A DNA stretch of 64,000 bases, taken from assembly GCF_013364355.1 (NCBI RefSeq), contig NZ_CP054931.1, forward strand, positions 3,883,501 to 3,947,500, read 5' to 3'. Under the pieces are notes generated by a model. That model searched no databases. It saw only the letters and a list, made by a program, of their open reading frames with translations, and was not told where the DNA came from. Below are positions 33,483-41,787 of this stretch, piece after piece (the first letter of the stretch is position 1; the number at the start of each line of letters is the position of its first letter). Origin of the DNA: Stenotrophomonas sp. NA06056. GTDB lineage: Bacteria; Pseudomonadota; Gammaproteobacteria; Xanthomonadales; Xanthomonadaceae. Both the position numbers and the translations under genes were made by a program.

Positions 33483-34148
33483 ATGACGATGGCTCCATAC
33501 GATGTACTGCGGCGCGCGTTGTCAGCGGAGCGTCTGTCTACCTACGAGAGAATCGCATCGGCCTGCAGCCCCGACGTCACCGCCGAATCCCTGTACCTCT
33601 GGAACATGCGGATGTGTGATGCGCTGATGATGCCGGTCCACCTCTGCGAAGTGGTCATCCGCAATGCAGCGGCATCGGTACTGGTGCGGCAACATGGTCC
33701 ACGATGGCCATGGAATGAGGCGTTCCGGCGCAGGCTGCCAGCATCAGCATCCGCCTCTGCCAAGGCGGCGCTGGAACAGGCGGCCCATCGCGCGACCAGC
33801 ACATCCGACATCGTCGCCAACCTGCCAATGGTGTTCTGGCAGCAGCTCTTTACATGTCGCTTCGACTCCACGCTGTGGATACCCGCACTCAGCAGGGTTC
33901 TGCAGCATGCTCCCTCTGCTCATCCCAGTGCCATCAGGAAAGCCATCCACGCGGATATCGGACGCATCCGTCACCTGCGTAACCGCATCGCCCACCACGA
34001 GCCCATCCTGGAACGCGACATCGGCGCCGACCTGGCCGCGATCGGGCGGCTGATCCACGCCCGCTGCCCGCATACGCTGAGCTGGCTGCAGCGCCATGAG
34101 CGGGCCACAACGATACTGGCGGCATCGCCGCTGGCAGGACGTCCGTAA
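33483..34148 (+). CDS. Abi_2-like protein with HEPN ribonuclease motif
   Basis: 221 residues. The N-terminal half has the Abi family layout (ERLSTYERIASA, SLYLWNMRMCDAL, LCEVVIRNAAASVL). Near the C-terminus is HLRNRIAHHEPI with Arg166-Asn167 and His171, the RNxxxH active site of HEPN ribonucleases found in AbiD/AbiF proteins. These act in abortive infection against phage by RNA cleavage. The ATG at 33483 has no clear ribosome site, so the start is uncertain. It interrupts the folB-tsaD neighbourhood and faces a small-RNA candidate. Confidence 0.75.
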   Translation: MTMAPYDVLRRALSAERLSTYERIASACSPDVTAESLYLWNMRMCDALMMPVHLCEVVIRNAAASVLVRQHGPRWPWNEAFRRRLPASASASAKAALEQAAHRATSTSDIVANLPMVFWQQLFTCRFDSTLWIPALSRVLQHAPSAHPSAIRKAIHADIGRIRHLRNRIAHHEPILERDIGADLAAIGRLIHARCPHTLSWLQRHERATTILAASPLAGRP

Positions 34149-34154
34149 TGCGTC

Positions 34155-34177
34155 CGCCGGGCATGGCCCGGCGCTAC
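34155..34177 (-). repeat. SMAG palindrome between convergent genes
   Basis: CGCCGGGC-ATG-GCCCGGCG type with CTAC at 34174-34177, between the stops of the Abi-like gene and tsaD. Confidence 0.9.
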
Positions 34178-34190
34178 CGGTTGCGGGGCT

Positions 34191-35216
34191 TCACACCGCC
34201 GGCAGGGTCGCCATGTCCCAGCGCGGGGTCACATCCACCTTCGGCGGGCTGTGCTGGCCCGCCTGCAGGCGCAGCGCGCCGGCGAAGGCGATCATCGCGC
34301 CGTTGTCGGTGCACAGCGCCGGCCGCGGGAAGCAGGCCCGCCCGCCGAGGCGCTCGGCCATCAGCTGCAGGCGCGCGCGCAGGCGCTTGTTGGCGCCCAC
34401 GCCGCCGGCCACCACGATCACATTGGTGCCGGCCGCTTCCAGCGCGCGCTCGCACTTGATGGAAAGTGTCTCGACCACGGCATCTTCAAAGCCACGGGCG
34501 ATGTCGGCGCGGGTCTGCTCGCTCTGGTCGCTGTCGCGCCAGGCCATCAGGACCTGGGTCTTCAAGCCGGAGAAGCTGAAATCCAGGCCCGGGCGATCGG
34601 TCATCGGCCGCGTGAAGCGATAGACGCCCGGCGTACCCTGCTCGGCCAGCTTGGCCAGCTGCGGCCCGCCCGGGTATGGCAGCCCCATCATCTTGGCGGT
34701 CTTGTCGAAGGCTTCACCGGCCGCGTCGTCCAGGGTTTCGCCCAGAAGCCGATACTTGCCGATGGCATCGACGGCCACCAGCTGGGTATGGCCACCGGAC
34801 ACCAGCAGGGCCACGAACGGGGCCTGCGGCGGGTCGTCTTCCATCAGCGGCGCCAGCAGATGGCCTTCCATGTGGTGCACGCCCACGGCAGGCACCTCCA
34901 GCGCCCAGGCCAGCGACCGGGCCACGCCGGCGCCCACCAGCAGCGCCCCGACCAGGCCGGGGCCGGCGGTGTAGGCCACCCCGTCGATGTCGTTCACGCC
35001 AAGCCCGGCCTCGGCCAGCGTCTGCCGTACCAGCGGCAGCAGCTTGCGCACGTGGTCACGGCTGGCCAGCTCGGGCACCACACCGCCGTACTCGGCGTGC
35101 AGGGCGATCTGGCTGTAGACCGCATGGGCGCGCAGGGCCGCGCTGCCGGACAGGTCGGTGTCATACACCGCCACGCCGGTCTCATCACAGGAAGATTCGA
35201 TGCCAAGGACTCGCAT
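34191..35216 (-). CDS. tsaD: tRNA N6-threonylcarbamoyladenosine transferase TsaD
   Basis: 341 residues, full length. It starts [19 protein letters not shown], contains the metal site [11 protein letters not shown] (two His), [25 protein letters not shown] and the C-terminal [13 protein letters not shown]...CTDNGAMIA. With TsaB and TsaE it transfers the threonylcarbamoyl group to A37 of ANN-decoding tRNAs; it is essential in most bacteria. The ATG at 35216 is the family start; a longer frame reaches 35321. It is divergent from rpsU, the usual arrangement. Confidence 0.97.
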
Positions 35217-35306
35217 GCCTGCTATTATGACGCCCCTGTCGCCCCCTCGGGGAACGGCAGATCCCCATCGCACGCAAACGACTCGCCCGTATTCAGGGTT
35301 GGCCGC

Positions 35307-35334
35307 TTGCAGTTTGTCCAATCGCCGCTATAAT
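35307..35334 (+). promoter_or_regulatory. sigma-70 promoter of rpsU
   Basis: TTGCAG at 35307-35312, 16-base spacer, TATAAT at 35329-35334. Transcription should start near 35341, giving a leader of about 40 bases. Confidence 0.8.
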
Positions 35335-35342
35335 GTGCGGCT

Positions 35343-35365
35343 CGCCGGGCGTGACCCGGTTCTAC
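35343..35365 (-). repeat. decayed SMAG palindrome inside the rpsU leader
   Basis: CGCCGGGCGTGACCCGG followed by TTCTAC; arms imperfect. It lies between the transcription start and the ribosome site (CCCGGAGATT) of rpsU. Confidence 0.6.
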
Positions 35366-35382
35366 TGTGTCCCGGAGATTCC

Positions 35383-35598
35383 ATGCCCAGCGTCAAAGTC
35401 CGCGAGAACGAACCCTTCGAGTTTGCTCTTCGCCGCTTCAAGCGCACTTGCGAAAAGGCCGGTGTGCTGGCCGAAACCCGCAAGCGCGAGTTCTACGAAA
35501 AGCCGACCCAGGAGCGTAAGCGCAAGGCCGCCGCTGCTGTGAAGCGTCAGCTGCGCCGCTCGTCGCGCGACGTCACCAAGCGTCAGCGCCTGTACTGA
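35383..35598 (+). CDS. rpsU: 30S ribosomal protein S21
   Basis: 71 residues, very basic, with the invariant [23 protein letters not shown] beginning (shown here by its ends MPSVK and FKRTC) and a Lys/Arg-rich tail ending RQRLY. S21 binds the 16S 3' end and helps initiation. GGAG precedes the ATG. First gene of the macromolecular-synthesis group; a terminator 50 bases after its stop separates high rpsU expression from the genes that follow. Confidence 0.98.
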
Positions 35599-35647
35599 TC
35601 GGACGCATCTTCATTGCGGTGGGCATTCCCTGCCGCGATGGAGTCGA

Positions 35648-35678
35648 AGCCGGCACGCGCGAGCGTCGCCGGCTTTTT
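35648..35678 (+). terminator. rho-independent terminator after rpsU
   Basis: AGCCGGC/GCCGGCT stem with a 13-base loop and TTTTT. Probably partial, allowing some readthrough into yqeY and dnaG. Confidence 0.75.
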
Positions 35679-35731
35679 GCGTTTCCGGGCCCGGGCATCC
35701 GCCCAGCCCCACCACCACCACGAGGTTCGCC

Positions 35732-36175
35732 ATGAGCATGAAGCAGCAGCTCACCGAAGACATGAAGGCCGCCATGAAGGGCGGCGAGAAGCACAAGCTG
35801 GGCGTCATCCGCCTGATCAACGCGGCCATCAAGCAGAAGGAAGTCGACGAGCGCATCGAGCTGGACGACACCGCCGTGATCGCCGTGCTCGACAAGATGG
35901 TCAAGCAGCGCAAGGATTCGGTCAGCCAGTTTGAAGCGGCCAACCGCGAAGACCTGGCGGAAATCGAGCGCGCCGAGATTGTGGTGATCGAAGCCTACCT
36001 GCCGGCCAAGATGGGCGAAGCCGAGATCGTCGCGGCGATCCAGGCCGCCATCGCCGAGACCGGCGCCAGCAGCGCGGCCGACATGGGCAAGCTGATGGGC
36101 GCGCTGAAGCCCAAGCTCGCCGGCCAGGCCGACATGGGCCTGGTGTCCAAGCTGGTCAAGCAGCAGCTGGCGTAA
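35732..36175 (+). CDS. yqeY: GatB/YqeY domain protein
   Basis: 147 residues. YqeY hallmarks: LTEDMKAAMKGGEKHKLGVIRLINAAIKQKEVDER near the start (key residues MKAAMK and KEVDER), VIEAYLPAKMGEAEI and the C-terminal MGKLMGALKPKLAGQADMGLVS with the RNA-binding-type tail. It resembles the tRNA-binding tail of the GatB amidotransferase subunit; role in the cell is not settled. Its place between rpsU and dnaG is conserved in many proteobacteria. Confidence 0.93.
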   Translation: MSMKQQLTEDMKAAMKGGEKHKLGVIRLINAAIKQKEVDERIELDDTAVIAVLDKMVKQRKDSVSQFEAANREDLAEIERAEIVVIEAYLPAKMGEAEIVAAIQAAIAETGASSAADMGKLMGALKPKLAGQADMGLVSKLVKQQLA

Positions 36176-36190
36176 GCCAGCGTTGATCCG

Positions 36191-36247
36191 ATAGCGCCGG
36201 GCCATGCCCGGCGTTTCGGTTGGTCGCCGGGCATGGCCCGGCGCTGC
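36191..36247. repeat. SMAG inverted pair
   Basis: 36191-36213 (+, core ATAG) and 36225-36247 (-, core GCAG) with CGCCGGG arms; between yqeY and the BrkB-like gene. Confidence 0.8.
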
Positions 36248-36301
36248 CGATGCAACACCCGCTTCACCACCTCTTCGACCCCCGGCTGCTACAACATCCC
36301 C

Positions 36302-37246
36302 ATGGTCGAGCAATCCAACGCCCCCACCGACACGCATCCCCACGGCATCCCCGCACGGCTTCGCCGCTACGCTGATCGCCTGCAGGACAGCTTCCCGATG
36401 GCGGTGGCCAAGCGCTTCGTCGAAATCGACGTGCTGACCCAGGCCGCCTCGGTCTCCTTCTATGCCCTGCTGTCGATGGCACCGCTGCTGGTGCTGCTGC
36501 TGTGGCTGACCGCCTCGCTGTATCCACCGGCACAACAGGCACTGATCGGGCAGATCGGCTCGGTGGCAGGCAGCAGCGTGGCCAGCGTAGCCGACACCGT
36601 GCTGCACAACGCCAACAGCCAGCCCAGCGTCGGTTCGCTGGCCGGGCTGTGGAGCACACTGCTGCTGTTCGTCGGCGCCACTGCGGTGTTCGCCCAGCTG
36701 CAGAACGCGTTGAACCGCATCTTCCACACCAGCGGCCAGCGCCTGGAGGGCATCAAGGCCTGGCTGCGCAAGCGCGTGTTCTCTTTCGGCGTGGTGCTGG
36801 CACTGGGCTTCCTGCTGATCCTGTCGATGACTGCCACCACCGCGCTGCAGGTGGTGTTCGCGCAGCTGCCCTCGGTGCTGCCCGCAATCGGCTACCTGAC
36901 CTCGCTGCTGCTGTACACGCTGGCCTTCGCCTTCCTCTACCACTACCTGCCGGACCGGCGCGTGGCCTGGCGCCAGGCCTTCATCGGCGGTGCCATCACC
37001 TCGTTGCTGTTCACCCTGGGCCGTTATGGCATCGGCGTCTACATCAGCACCGTTGCCCCCGGCAGCGCCTACGGCTCGATGGGCGCGCTGGTGATTTCGC
37101 TGGTCTGGATCTACTACGCCACGGCCGTGTTCTTCGTCGGTGCATTGATGACCGCCGTGATCGACGAACGCCAGTACGCACGTGCACGCCTGGCCAGCGC
37201 CGATGTGGCCCCGCAGGAAGCCGGCCGGGCCGCCGCCAGCGAGTAA
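36302..37246 (+). CDS. YihY/BrkB family inner-membrane protein
   Basis: 314 residues with about six helices. Family blocks: VLTQAASVSFYALLSMAPLL, LNRIFHTSGQRLEGIKAWLRKRVFSF, YLPDRRVAWRQAFIGGAITSLLF and the C-terminal AYGSMGALVISLVWIYYA. The family was once called ribonuclease BN in error; its function is unknown, possibly an envelope transporter. The ATG at 36302 (MVEQSNAPT) starts after a SMAG pair. It sits between yqeY and dnaG, an insertion relative to the classic rpsU-dnaG order. Confidence 0.92.
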   Translation: MVEQSNAPTDTHPHGIPARLRRYADRLQDSFPMAVAKRFVEIDVLTQAASVSFYALLSMAPLLVLLLWLTASLYPPAQQALIGQIGSVAGSSVASVADTVLHNANSQPSVGSLAGLWSTLLLFVGATAVFAQLQNALNRIFHTSGQRLEGIKAWLRKRVFSFGVVLALGFLLILSMTATTALQVVFAQLPSVLPAIGYLTSLLLYTLAFAFLYHYLPDRRVAWRQAFIGGAITSLLFTLGRYGIGVYISTVAPGSAYGSMGALVISLVWIYYATAVFFVGALMTAVIDERQYARARLASADVAPQEAGRAAASE

Positions 37247-37305
37247 ACTAGGGGACCTGCCGCCCCCGCAGCGCGCCCTGGCGGCCGCGCCCTGTCCTGT
37301 TGCCC

Positions 37306-39045
37306 ATGGCCCGTATCCCCGACGCTTTCATCGACGACCTGCTGGCCCGCTCCGACATCGTCGAGGTGGTGGGCAGCCGCGTGCCGCTGAAGCGCCAGGG
37401 CAAGGAGTACGCTGCACGCTGCCCGTTCCATGACGAGCGCTCGGCGTCGTTCACCGTCTCGCCGACCAAGCAGTTCTACCACTGCTTCGGCTGCGGCGCG
37501 CACGGCACCGCGATCAGCTTCCTGATGAACTACGACCGCCTCGAGTTCCTCGACGCGGTGGATGAACTGGCCAAGCGTGCCGGCATGGAAGTGCCGCGCA
37601 GCGAGAACCCGCGCAGCGCCCAGCAGCAGGATGACAGCCGCGAGCTGTACTCCGCGCTGGACGCGGCGACCAAGTTCTTCCAGAAAAACCTGGAAGGCAG
37701 CGAGAAGGCCCGCAGCTACCTCGACGGCCGCGGCGTGGACGAAGAGAACCGCGCACGCTTCCAGATCGGCTATGCGCCTGATGGCTACAGCGGCCTGCGC
37801 GATGCGCTGGGCAAGGACGAGCGGCGGATGAAACTGCTCGACCGCGCTGGCCTGTTCTCCAAGAACGACCGCGGCCACGTCTACGACAAGTTCCGCGACC
37901 GGGTGATGTTCCCGATCTTCGACCGCCGTGGGCGGGTGATCGCCTTCGGCGGGCGCGTGTTCGAGAAGGACGACGGCCCCAAGTACCTCAACTCGCCGGA
38001 GACCGCGCTGTTCCACAAGGGGCGCGAACTGTACGGCCTGTGGCAGGTGCGCCAGGCCAACCAGAAGATCGAGCGCTTGATCGTGGTCGAGGGCTACATG
38101 GACGTGGTCTCGCTGTTCCAGTTCGGCGTTACCCAGGCGGTGGCGACGCTGGGCACGGCGACCACGCCGGACCATGCCGAGCTGCTGTTCCGCAACGCGC
38201 CGGACGTGTTCTTCTGCTTCGACGGCGACGCCGCCGGCCGTCGCGCCGGCTGGAAGGCGCTGGAATCGGTGCTGCCGCGCATGAAGGACGGCCGCCAGGC
38301 CTTCTTCCTGTTCCTGCCCGATGGCGAAGACCCGGACAGCATCGTGCGCAAGGAAGGTGCCGAAGCCTTCGACGAGCGCCTGAAGCAGGCCACGCCGTTG
38401 TCGCAGTTCTTCTTCGACGAGCTGACCCGCGAGATCAACCTGGGCACGCTGGACGGCAAGGCACGGCTGGCCGAGCGCGCCAAGCCGATGCTCGCGCAGA
38501 TTCCCGACGGCGCGTTTGGCGACCTGATGAAACAGCAGCTGGGACAACTGACCGGGCTGGGCGGCAACGCGCAGGCCGGTCGGCCACCGATGCCGCAACG
38601 CGCGGTCTCGCGCACGATCCAGCCGGTGGCCAAACGCAGCCTGGTGCGCGGCGCGATCGCCGTGCTGCTGCAGCAGCCGACGCTGGCCCTGACCCTGGGA
38701 GGCAAGCACCACTTCCAGGGCCTGCGCCTGCCGGGCGTAGAGCTGCTGCTGGAACTGCTGGGACTGGTCGAACAGCGCCCGGACATCAGTACCGGCGCCC
38801 TGCTGGAGCATTTCGACGGCCGCGAAGAACAGGCCTCGCTGCACACCTTGGCCGCGCAGACGCTGGCGGGCGATGAGGCGATGTGGACGGTGGAACTGCA
38901 TGACGCGGTCGGGCAGCTGGAGAAGCAGCTGCTGTTCCAGCGCATCGACGACCTTAACGCCAAGCAGCGACAACAGGGTCTGGACGATACTGACAAGTAC
39001 GAGATGCGCGAGCTGCTGAAGGCCCGCGCCAACCTGCGCCTGTAG
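37306..39045 (+). CDS. dnaG: DNA primase
   Basis: 579 residues. The N-terminal CHC2 zinc ribbon has Cys39, His42, Cys60 and Cys63 (CPFHDE, CFGCG). The TOPRIM core shows LIVVEGYMDVVSLFQFGV and FCFDGDAAGRRAGWKAL with the catalytic Glu and Asp residues. A C-terminal helicase-interaction domain of about 150 residues follows. It makes RNA primers at the replication fork. The ATG at 37306 is preferred over the in-frame TTG at 37300. rpoD does not follow, unlike in E. coli. Confidence 0.97.
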   Translation: MARIPDAFIDDLLARSDIVEVVGSRVPLKRQGKEYAARCPFHDERSASFTVSPTKQFYHCFGCGAHGTAISFLMNYDRLEFLDAVDELAKRAGMEVPRSENPRSAQQQDDSRELYSALDAATKFFQKNLEGSEKARSYLDGRGVDEENRARFQIGYAPDGYSGLRDALGKDERRMKLLDRAGLFSKNDRGHVYDKFRDRVMFPIFDRRGRVIAFGGRVFEKDDGPKYLNSPETALFHKGRELYGLWQVRQANQKIERLIVVEGYMDVVSLFQFGVTQAVATLGTATTPDHAELLFRNAPDVFFCFDGDAAGRRAGWKALESVLPRMKDGRQAFFLFLPDGEDPDSIVRKEGAEAFDERLKQATPLSQFFFDELTREINLGTLDGKARLAERAKPMLAQIPDGAFGDLMKQQLGQLTGLGGNAQAGRPPMPQRAVSRTIQPVAKRSLVRGAIAVLLQQPTLALTLGGKHHFQGLRLPGVELLLELLGLVEQRPDISTGALLEHFDGREEQASLHTLAAQTLAGDEAMWTVELHDAVGQLEKQLLFQRIDDLNAKQRQQGLDDTDKYEMRELLKARANLRL

Positions 39046-39071
39046 CGGCAGAACACATCCCCGGAGAGACC

Positions 39072-39572
39072 ATGCTGCTGCGCCTGACCTGCCTGCTGTT
39101 GTTGTCGCTCTGCCCGGTTCTGCCAGCCTGGGCTGCGGACCCCACCTTTGCTGAGGTCCGCCCAGGCCTGTACGCCGGCGGCCAGCCCACCGCCGCGCAA
39201 CTGCGCGAACTGGCAGCACAGGGCGTACGCACGGTGATCGACCTGCGCCAAGCCGATGAAGATCGCGGCTTCGATGAAACACGCGAGGCCGAAGCGCTGG
39301 GCCTGCGCTATGTGCGTATCCCGGTGGCCGGGGCCGAAGGCCTGGATGCCGCCAATGTGCGCGCCGTGCACCACGCGCTGCAGCAGAGCCAGGGGCCGGT
39401 GCTGCTGCACTGCGCCTCAGGCAACCGCGCCGGTGCTGTGCTCGGGCTGGTCAACGCACGTTACGAACAGGCCAGCCCGGAACAGGCGCTGCAACTGGGC
39501 CAACGTGCCGGCCTGAAGTCGCTGGAAGCGGCCACCCGCGAGCGCCTGGCGATCCCTTCTCCCACCCCCTGA
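39072..39572 (+). CDS. exported protein-tyrosine-phosphatase-like protein (DUF442 type)
   Basis: 166 residues with signal peptide (LTCLLLLSLCPVLPAWA). The mature part shows the PTP fold: YAGGQPTAAQLRELAAQGVRTVIDLR-type start, VRIPVAG and the P-loop HCASGNRAG (Cys-x5-Arg). It should hydrolyse phosphate esters in the periplasm; substrate unknown. The gene starts 27 bases after dnaG with GGAGAG before the ATG, so it may be read through from dnaG. Confidence 0.85.
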   Translation: MLLRLTCLLLLSLCPVLPAWAADPTFAEVRPGLYAGGQPTAAQLRELAAQGVRTVIDLRQADEDRGFDETREAEALGLRYVRIPVAGAEGLDAANVRAVHHALQQSQGPVLLHCASGNRAGAVLGLVNARYEQASPEQALQLGQRAGLKSLEAATRERLAIPSPTP

Positions 39573-39611
39573 TTCCCGGGGGAATCCCCCGCACCAAGGA
39601 GCCTATCCACC

Positions 39612-40583
39612 ATGACCCGCTGGTGGTCGCGCCTGCGACCGGACAACTTCACCCTCGCCCTGCTGTGCACCGTCGGCCTGGCCTCGCTGCTGCCGATGAA
39701 AGGCGCCGCCGCCCTGGTGCTCGACGATGTCACTACGGTCGCCATCGCCGCGCTGTTCTTCCTGCACGGCGCACGCCTGCCGCGCGAATCAATCATCGGC
39801 GGCATGCTGCACTGGCGCCTGCACCTGACGATCCTCGCCTGTACCTTCCTCCTGTTCCCGCTGCTGGGGCTGTTGTTCAAGCCGTTGTCGGGCTGGCTGC
39901 TGACGCCCGAGCTGTACCTGGGCGTGCTGTTCCTGTGCACCCTGCCGTCCACCGTGCAGTCGTCGATCGCGTTCACCTCGATGGCGCGCGGCAACGTGCC
40001 GGCGGCCGTGTGCAGTGCCTCGCTGTCGAGCATCCTCGGTGTGTTCCTGACGCCACTGCTGCTGACCGCGCTGGCCGGTACCTCTGGCGGCGTGCACGAC
40101 CCGCTGCATGCCATCGGCGGCATCATGCTGCAGTTGCTGGTGCCGTTCGTGGCCGGTCACCTGTTGCGGCCGTGGATCGCCGGCTGGGTGGAGAAGCAGC
40201 GCGCGCTGCTGCGCTACACCGACCAGGCCACCATCCTGCTGGTGGTGTACTCGGCGTTCGGCGAAGCGGTCACCGAAGGGTTGTGGAGCAAGACACCCCT
40301 GCTCTCGCTGTTCGCGGTGGCGGTGGTGGCGGCGGTACTGCTCGGCATCGCCATGCCGCTGATCACCTTCATTGCCCGCCGCCTGCGCTTCAACCGCGAA
40401 GACGAGATCGCCATCGTGTTCTGCGGCTCGAAGAAGAGCCTGGCCACGGGTGTGCCGATCGCCAAGGTGCTGTTCGCTGGCGGCAGCCTCGGCGCAATCG
40501 TGCTGCCGGTGATGATCTACCACCAGATCCAGCTGATCGTCTGCGGCGTGATCGCGCAGCGGTATGCCAGGCGCAAGCCCTGA
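39612..40583 (+). CDS. bile acid:sodium symporter family protein (YfeH/SBF-like)
   Basis: 323 residues with nine or ten helices. Family landmarks are FFLHGARLPRESIIGG, LGVLFLCTLPSTVQSSIAFTSMARGN (the crossover motif) and FCGSKKSLATGVPIA. Proteins of the SBF-like/YfeH branch are inner-membrane sodium-coupled carriers with unknown substrate. GGAG precedes the ATG. It ends just before a SMAG tandem array and converges on ctaB. Confidence 0.9.
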   Translation: MTRWWSRLRPDNFTLALLCTVGLASLLPMKGAAALVLDDVTTVAIAALFFLHGARLPRESIIGGMLHWRLHLTILACTFLLFPLLGLLFKPLSGWLLTPELYLGVLFLCTLPSTVQSSIAFTSMARGNVPAAVCSASLSSILGVFLTPLLLTALAGTSGGVHDPLHAIGGIMLQLLVPFVAGHLLRPWIAGWVEKQRALLRYTDQATILLVVYSAFGEAVTEGLWSKTPLLSLFAVAVVAAVLLGIAMPLITFIARRLRFNREDEIAIVFCGSKKSLATGVPIAKVLFAGGSLGAIVLPVMIYHQIQLIVCGVIAQRYARRKP

Positions 40584-40598
40584 CCCAACCGGAAACCC

Positions 40599-40821
40599 AT
40601 CCACGCATGGCGTGGATCTATTGAACGCTCGGGCTGCTGCGGGAAATCATCCACGCATGGCGTGGATCTACTGAGCGCTCGGGCTGCTGCGGGAAATCAT
40701 CCACGCATGGCGTGGATCTACTGAACGCTCGGGCTGCTGAGGGAAACCATCCACGCATGGCGTGGATCTACTGAACGCTCGGGCTGCTGCGGGAAACCAT
40801 CCACGCATGGCGTGGCTCTAC
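40599..40821 (-). repeat. 50-bp tandem array of five SMAG palindromes
   Basis: The palindrome ATCCACGC-ATG-GCGTGGAT starts at exact 50-bp intervals (CCACGC at 40601, 40651, 40701, 40751, 40801). The linker (GAACGCTCGGGCTGCTGCGG type) is the same each time with one to three changes. The core is CTAC (minus GTAG) except CTAT in the first copy. Confidence 0.93.
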
Positions 40822-40822
40822 T

Positions 40823-40878
40823 GTAGAGCCGAGCCCGTGCTCGGCTGATACCCGGGTAGATCCACGCCATGCGTGGAT
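40823..40878 (+). repeat. two further SMAG palindromes beside the array
   Basis: GTAG at 40823 (AGCCGAGC arms) and GTAG at 40856 (ATCCACGC arms), both plus strand, 12 bases before the ctaB stop. Confidence 0.9.
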
Positions 40879-40889
40879 GCGTCAACCCA

Positions 40890-41783
40890 TCACAGCCAGG
40901 GCAGGATCCAATGATCCACCAGCAGGAAGGCGAACAGCGCCATCAGGTAGACGATGGAGTAGCTGAACATCTTCATCGAGAACAGCTCATCCGGCGGGTT
41001 CAGCATGCGCCAGGCGTACCAGAGGAACACGGCGTTGAGCACGATCGCGCCGCCCAGGTAGAACGCCCCGCTCATGCCGACCAGATAAGGCAGCAGGCAG
41101 ACCAGCGCCAGCACTACCGAGTACGCCATGATCTGTTTGCGCGTATGCACCACGCCATGGGTGACCGGCAACATCGGGATCTTCGCCTTGGCGTAGTCCT
41201 CGCGACGGAAGATCGCCAGCGCCCAGAAGTGCGGCGGCGTCCAGATGAAGATGATCAGTACCAGCAGCGACGAGTACGCCCAGTCCGACGAGCCCTGCAT
41301 GCCGGTCACCGCCGCCCAGCCCAGCATCGGCGGCATCGCACCGGCCAGACCACCAATGACGATGTTCTGCGAGGTCGCGCGCTTCAGGTACACGGTGTAG
41401 ATCACCGCATAGCCGATCAGCGAAGCGAAGGTCAGTACTGCGGTGATCCAGTTCACCCACAGCACCAGGATCGCCATCGACAGCACAATCAGCACACCGG
41501 CGAACACCAGCACCTGCCACGGCTTGACCTTGCCCACCACCAGCGGACGCCAGGAGGTACGCGCCATCTGCGCATCGATGTGCGCATCCAGCAGCTGGTT
41601 GATGGCCGCAGCTGCAGAGGCGGCAAGCCAGATGCCGAGGAAGCCGAGCAGGCCGGCACGCACCTGCTCCCAGCTGGGCACGCCCGGAATGGCCAGGACC
41701 ATGCCGACCAGGGCAGTGAAGACGATAAGGGCGACGACCTTGGGTTTGGTCAGGTCCCAGTACTGGCGATAGTTGGAAAACAT
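40890..41783 (-). CDS. ctaB: protoheme IX farnesyltransferase (heme O synthase)
   Basis: 297 residues with about nine helices. UbiA-type motifs: the first Asp-rich motif in [15 protein letters not shown], the second around [15 protein letters not shown]. It adds a farnesyl group to heme B, making heme O for CtaA. The start at 41783 ([15 protein letters not shown]) is the family start. It begins four bases after ctaA's stop, so the two heme A enzymes are co-transcribed as the last genes of the oxidase cluster. Confidence 0.96.
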   Translation of the reverse strand: MFSNYRQYWDLTKPKVVALIVFTALVGMVLAIPGVPSWEQVRAGLLGFLGIWLAASAAAAINQLLDAHIDAQMARTSWRPLVVGKVKPWQVLVFAGVLIVLSMAILVLWVNWITAVLTFASLIGYAVIYTVYLKRATSQNIVIGGLAGAMPPMLGWAAVTGMQGSSDWAYSSLLVLIIFIWTPPHFWALAIFRREDYAKAKIPMLPVTHGVVHTRKQIMAYSVVLALVCLLPYLVGMSGAFYLGGAIVLNAVFLWYAWRMLNPPDELFSMKMFSYSIVYLMALFAFLLVDHWILPWL

Positions 41784-41787
41784 GGAA

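Noticed and set aside
34251..35333. 360-codon plus frame opposite tsaD
   Set aside because: Antisense shadow; tsaD motifs are intact on the minus strand.
40599..40878. Possible CRISPR array because of the 50-bp period
   Set aside because: The 'spacers' are the same sequence each time and the repeats are SMAG palindromes; no cas gene is present.
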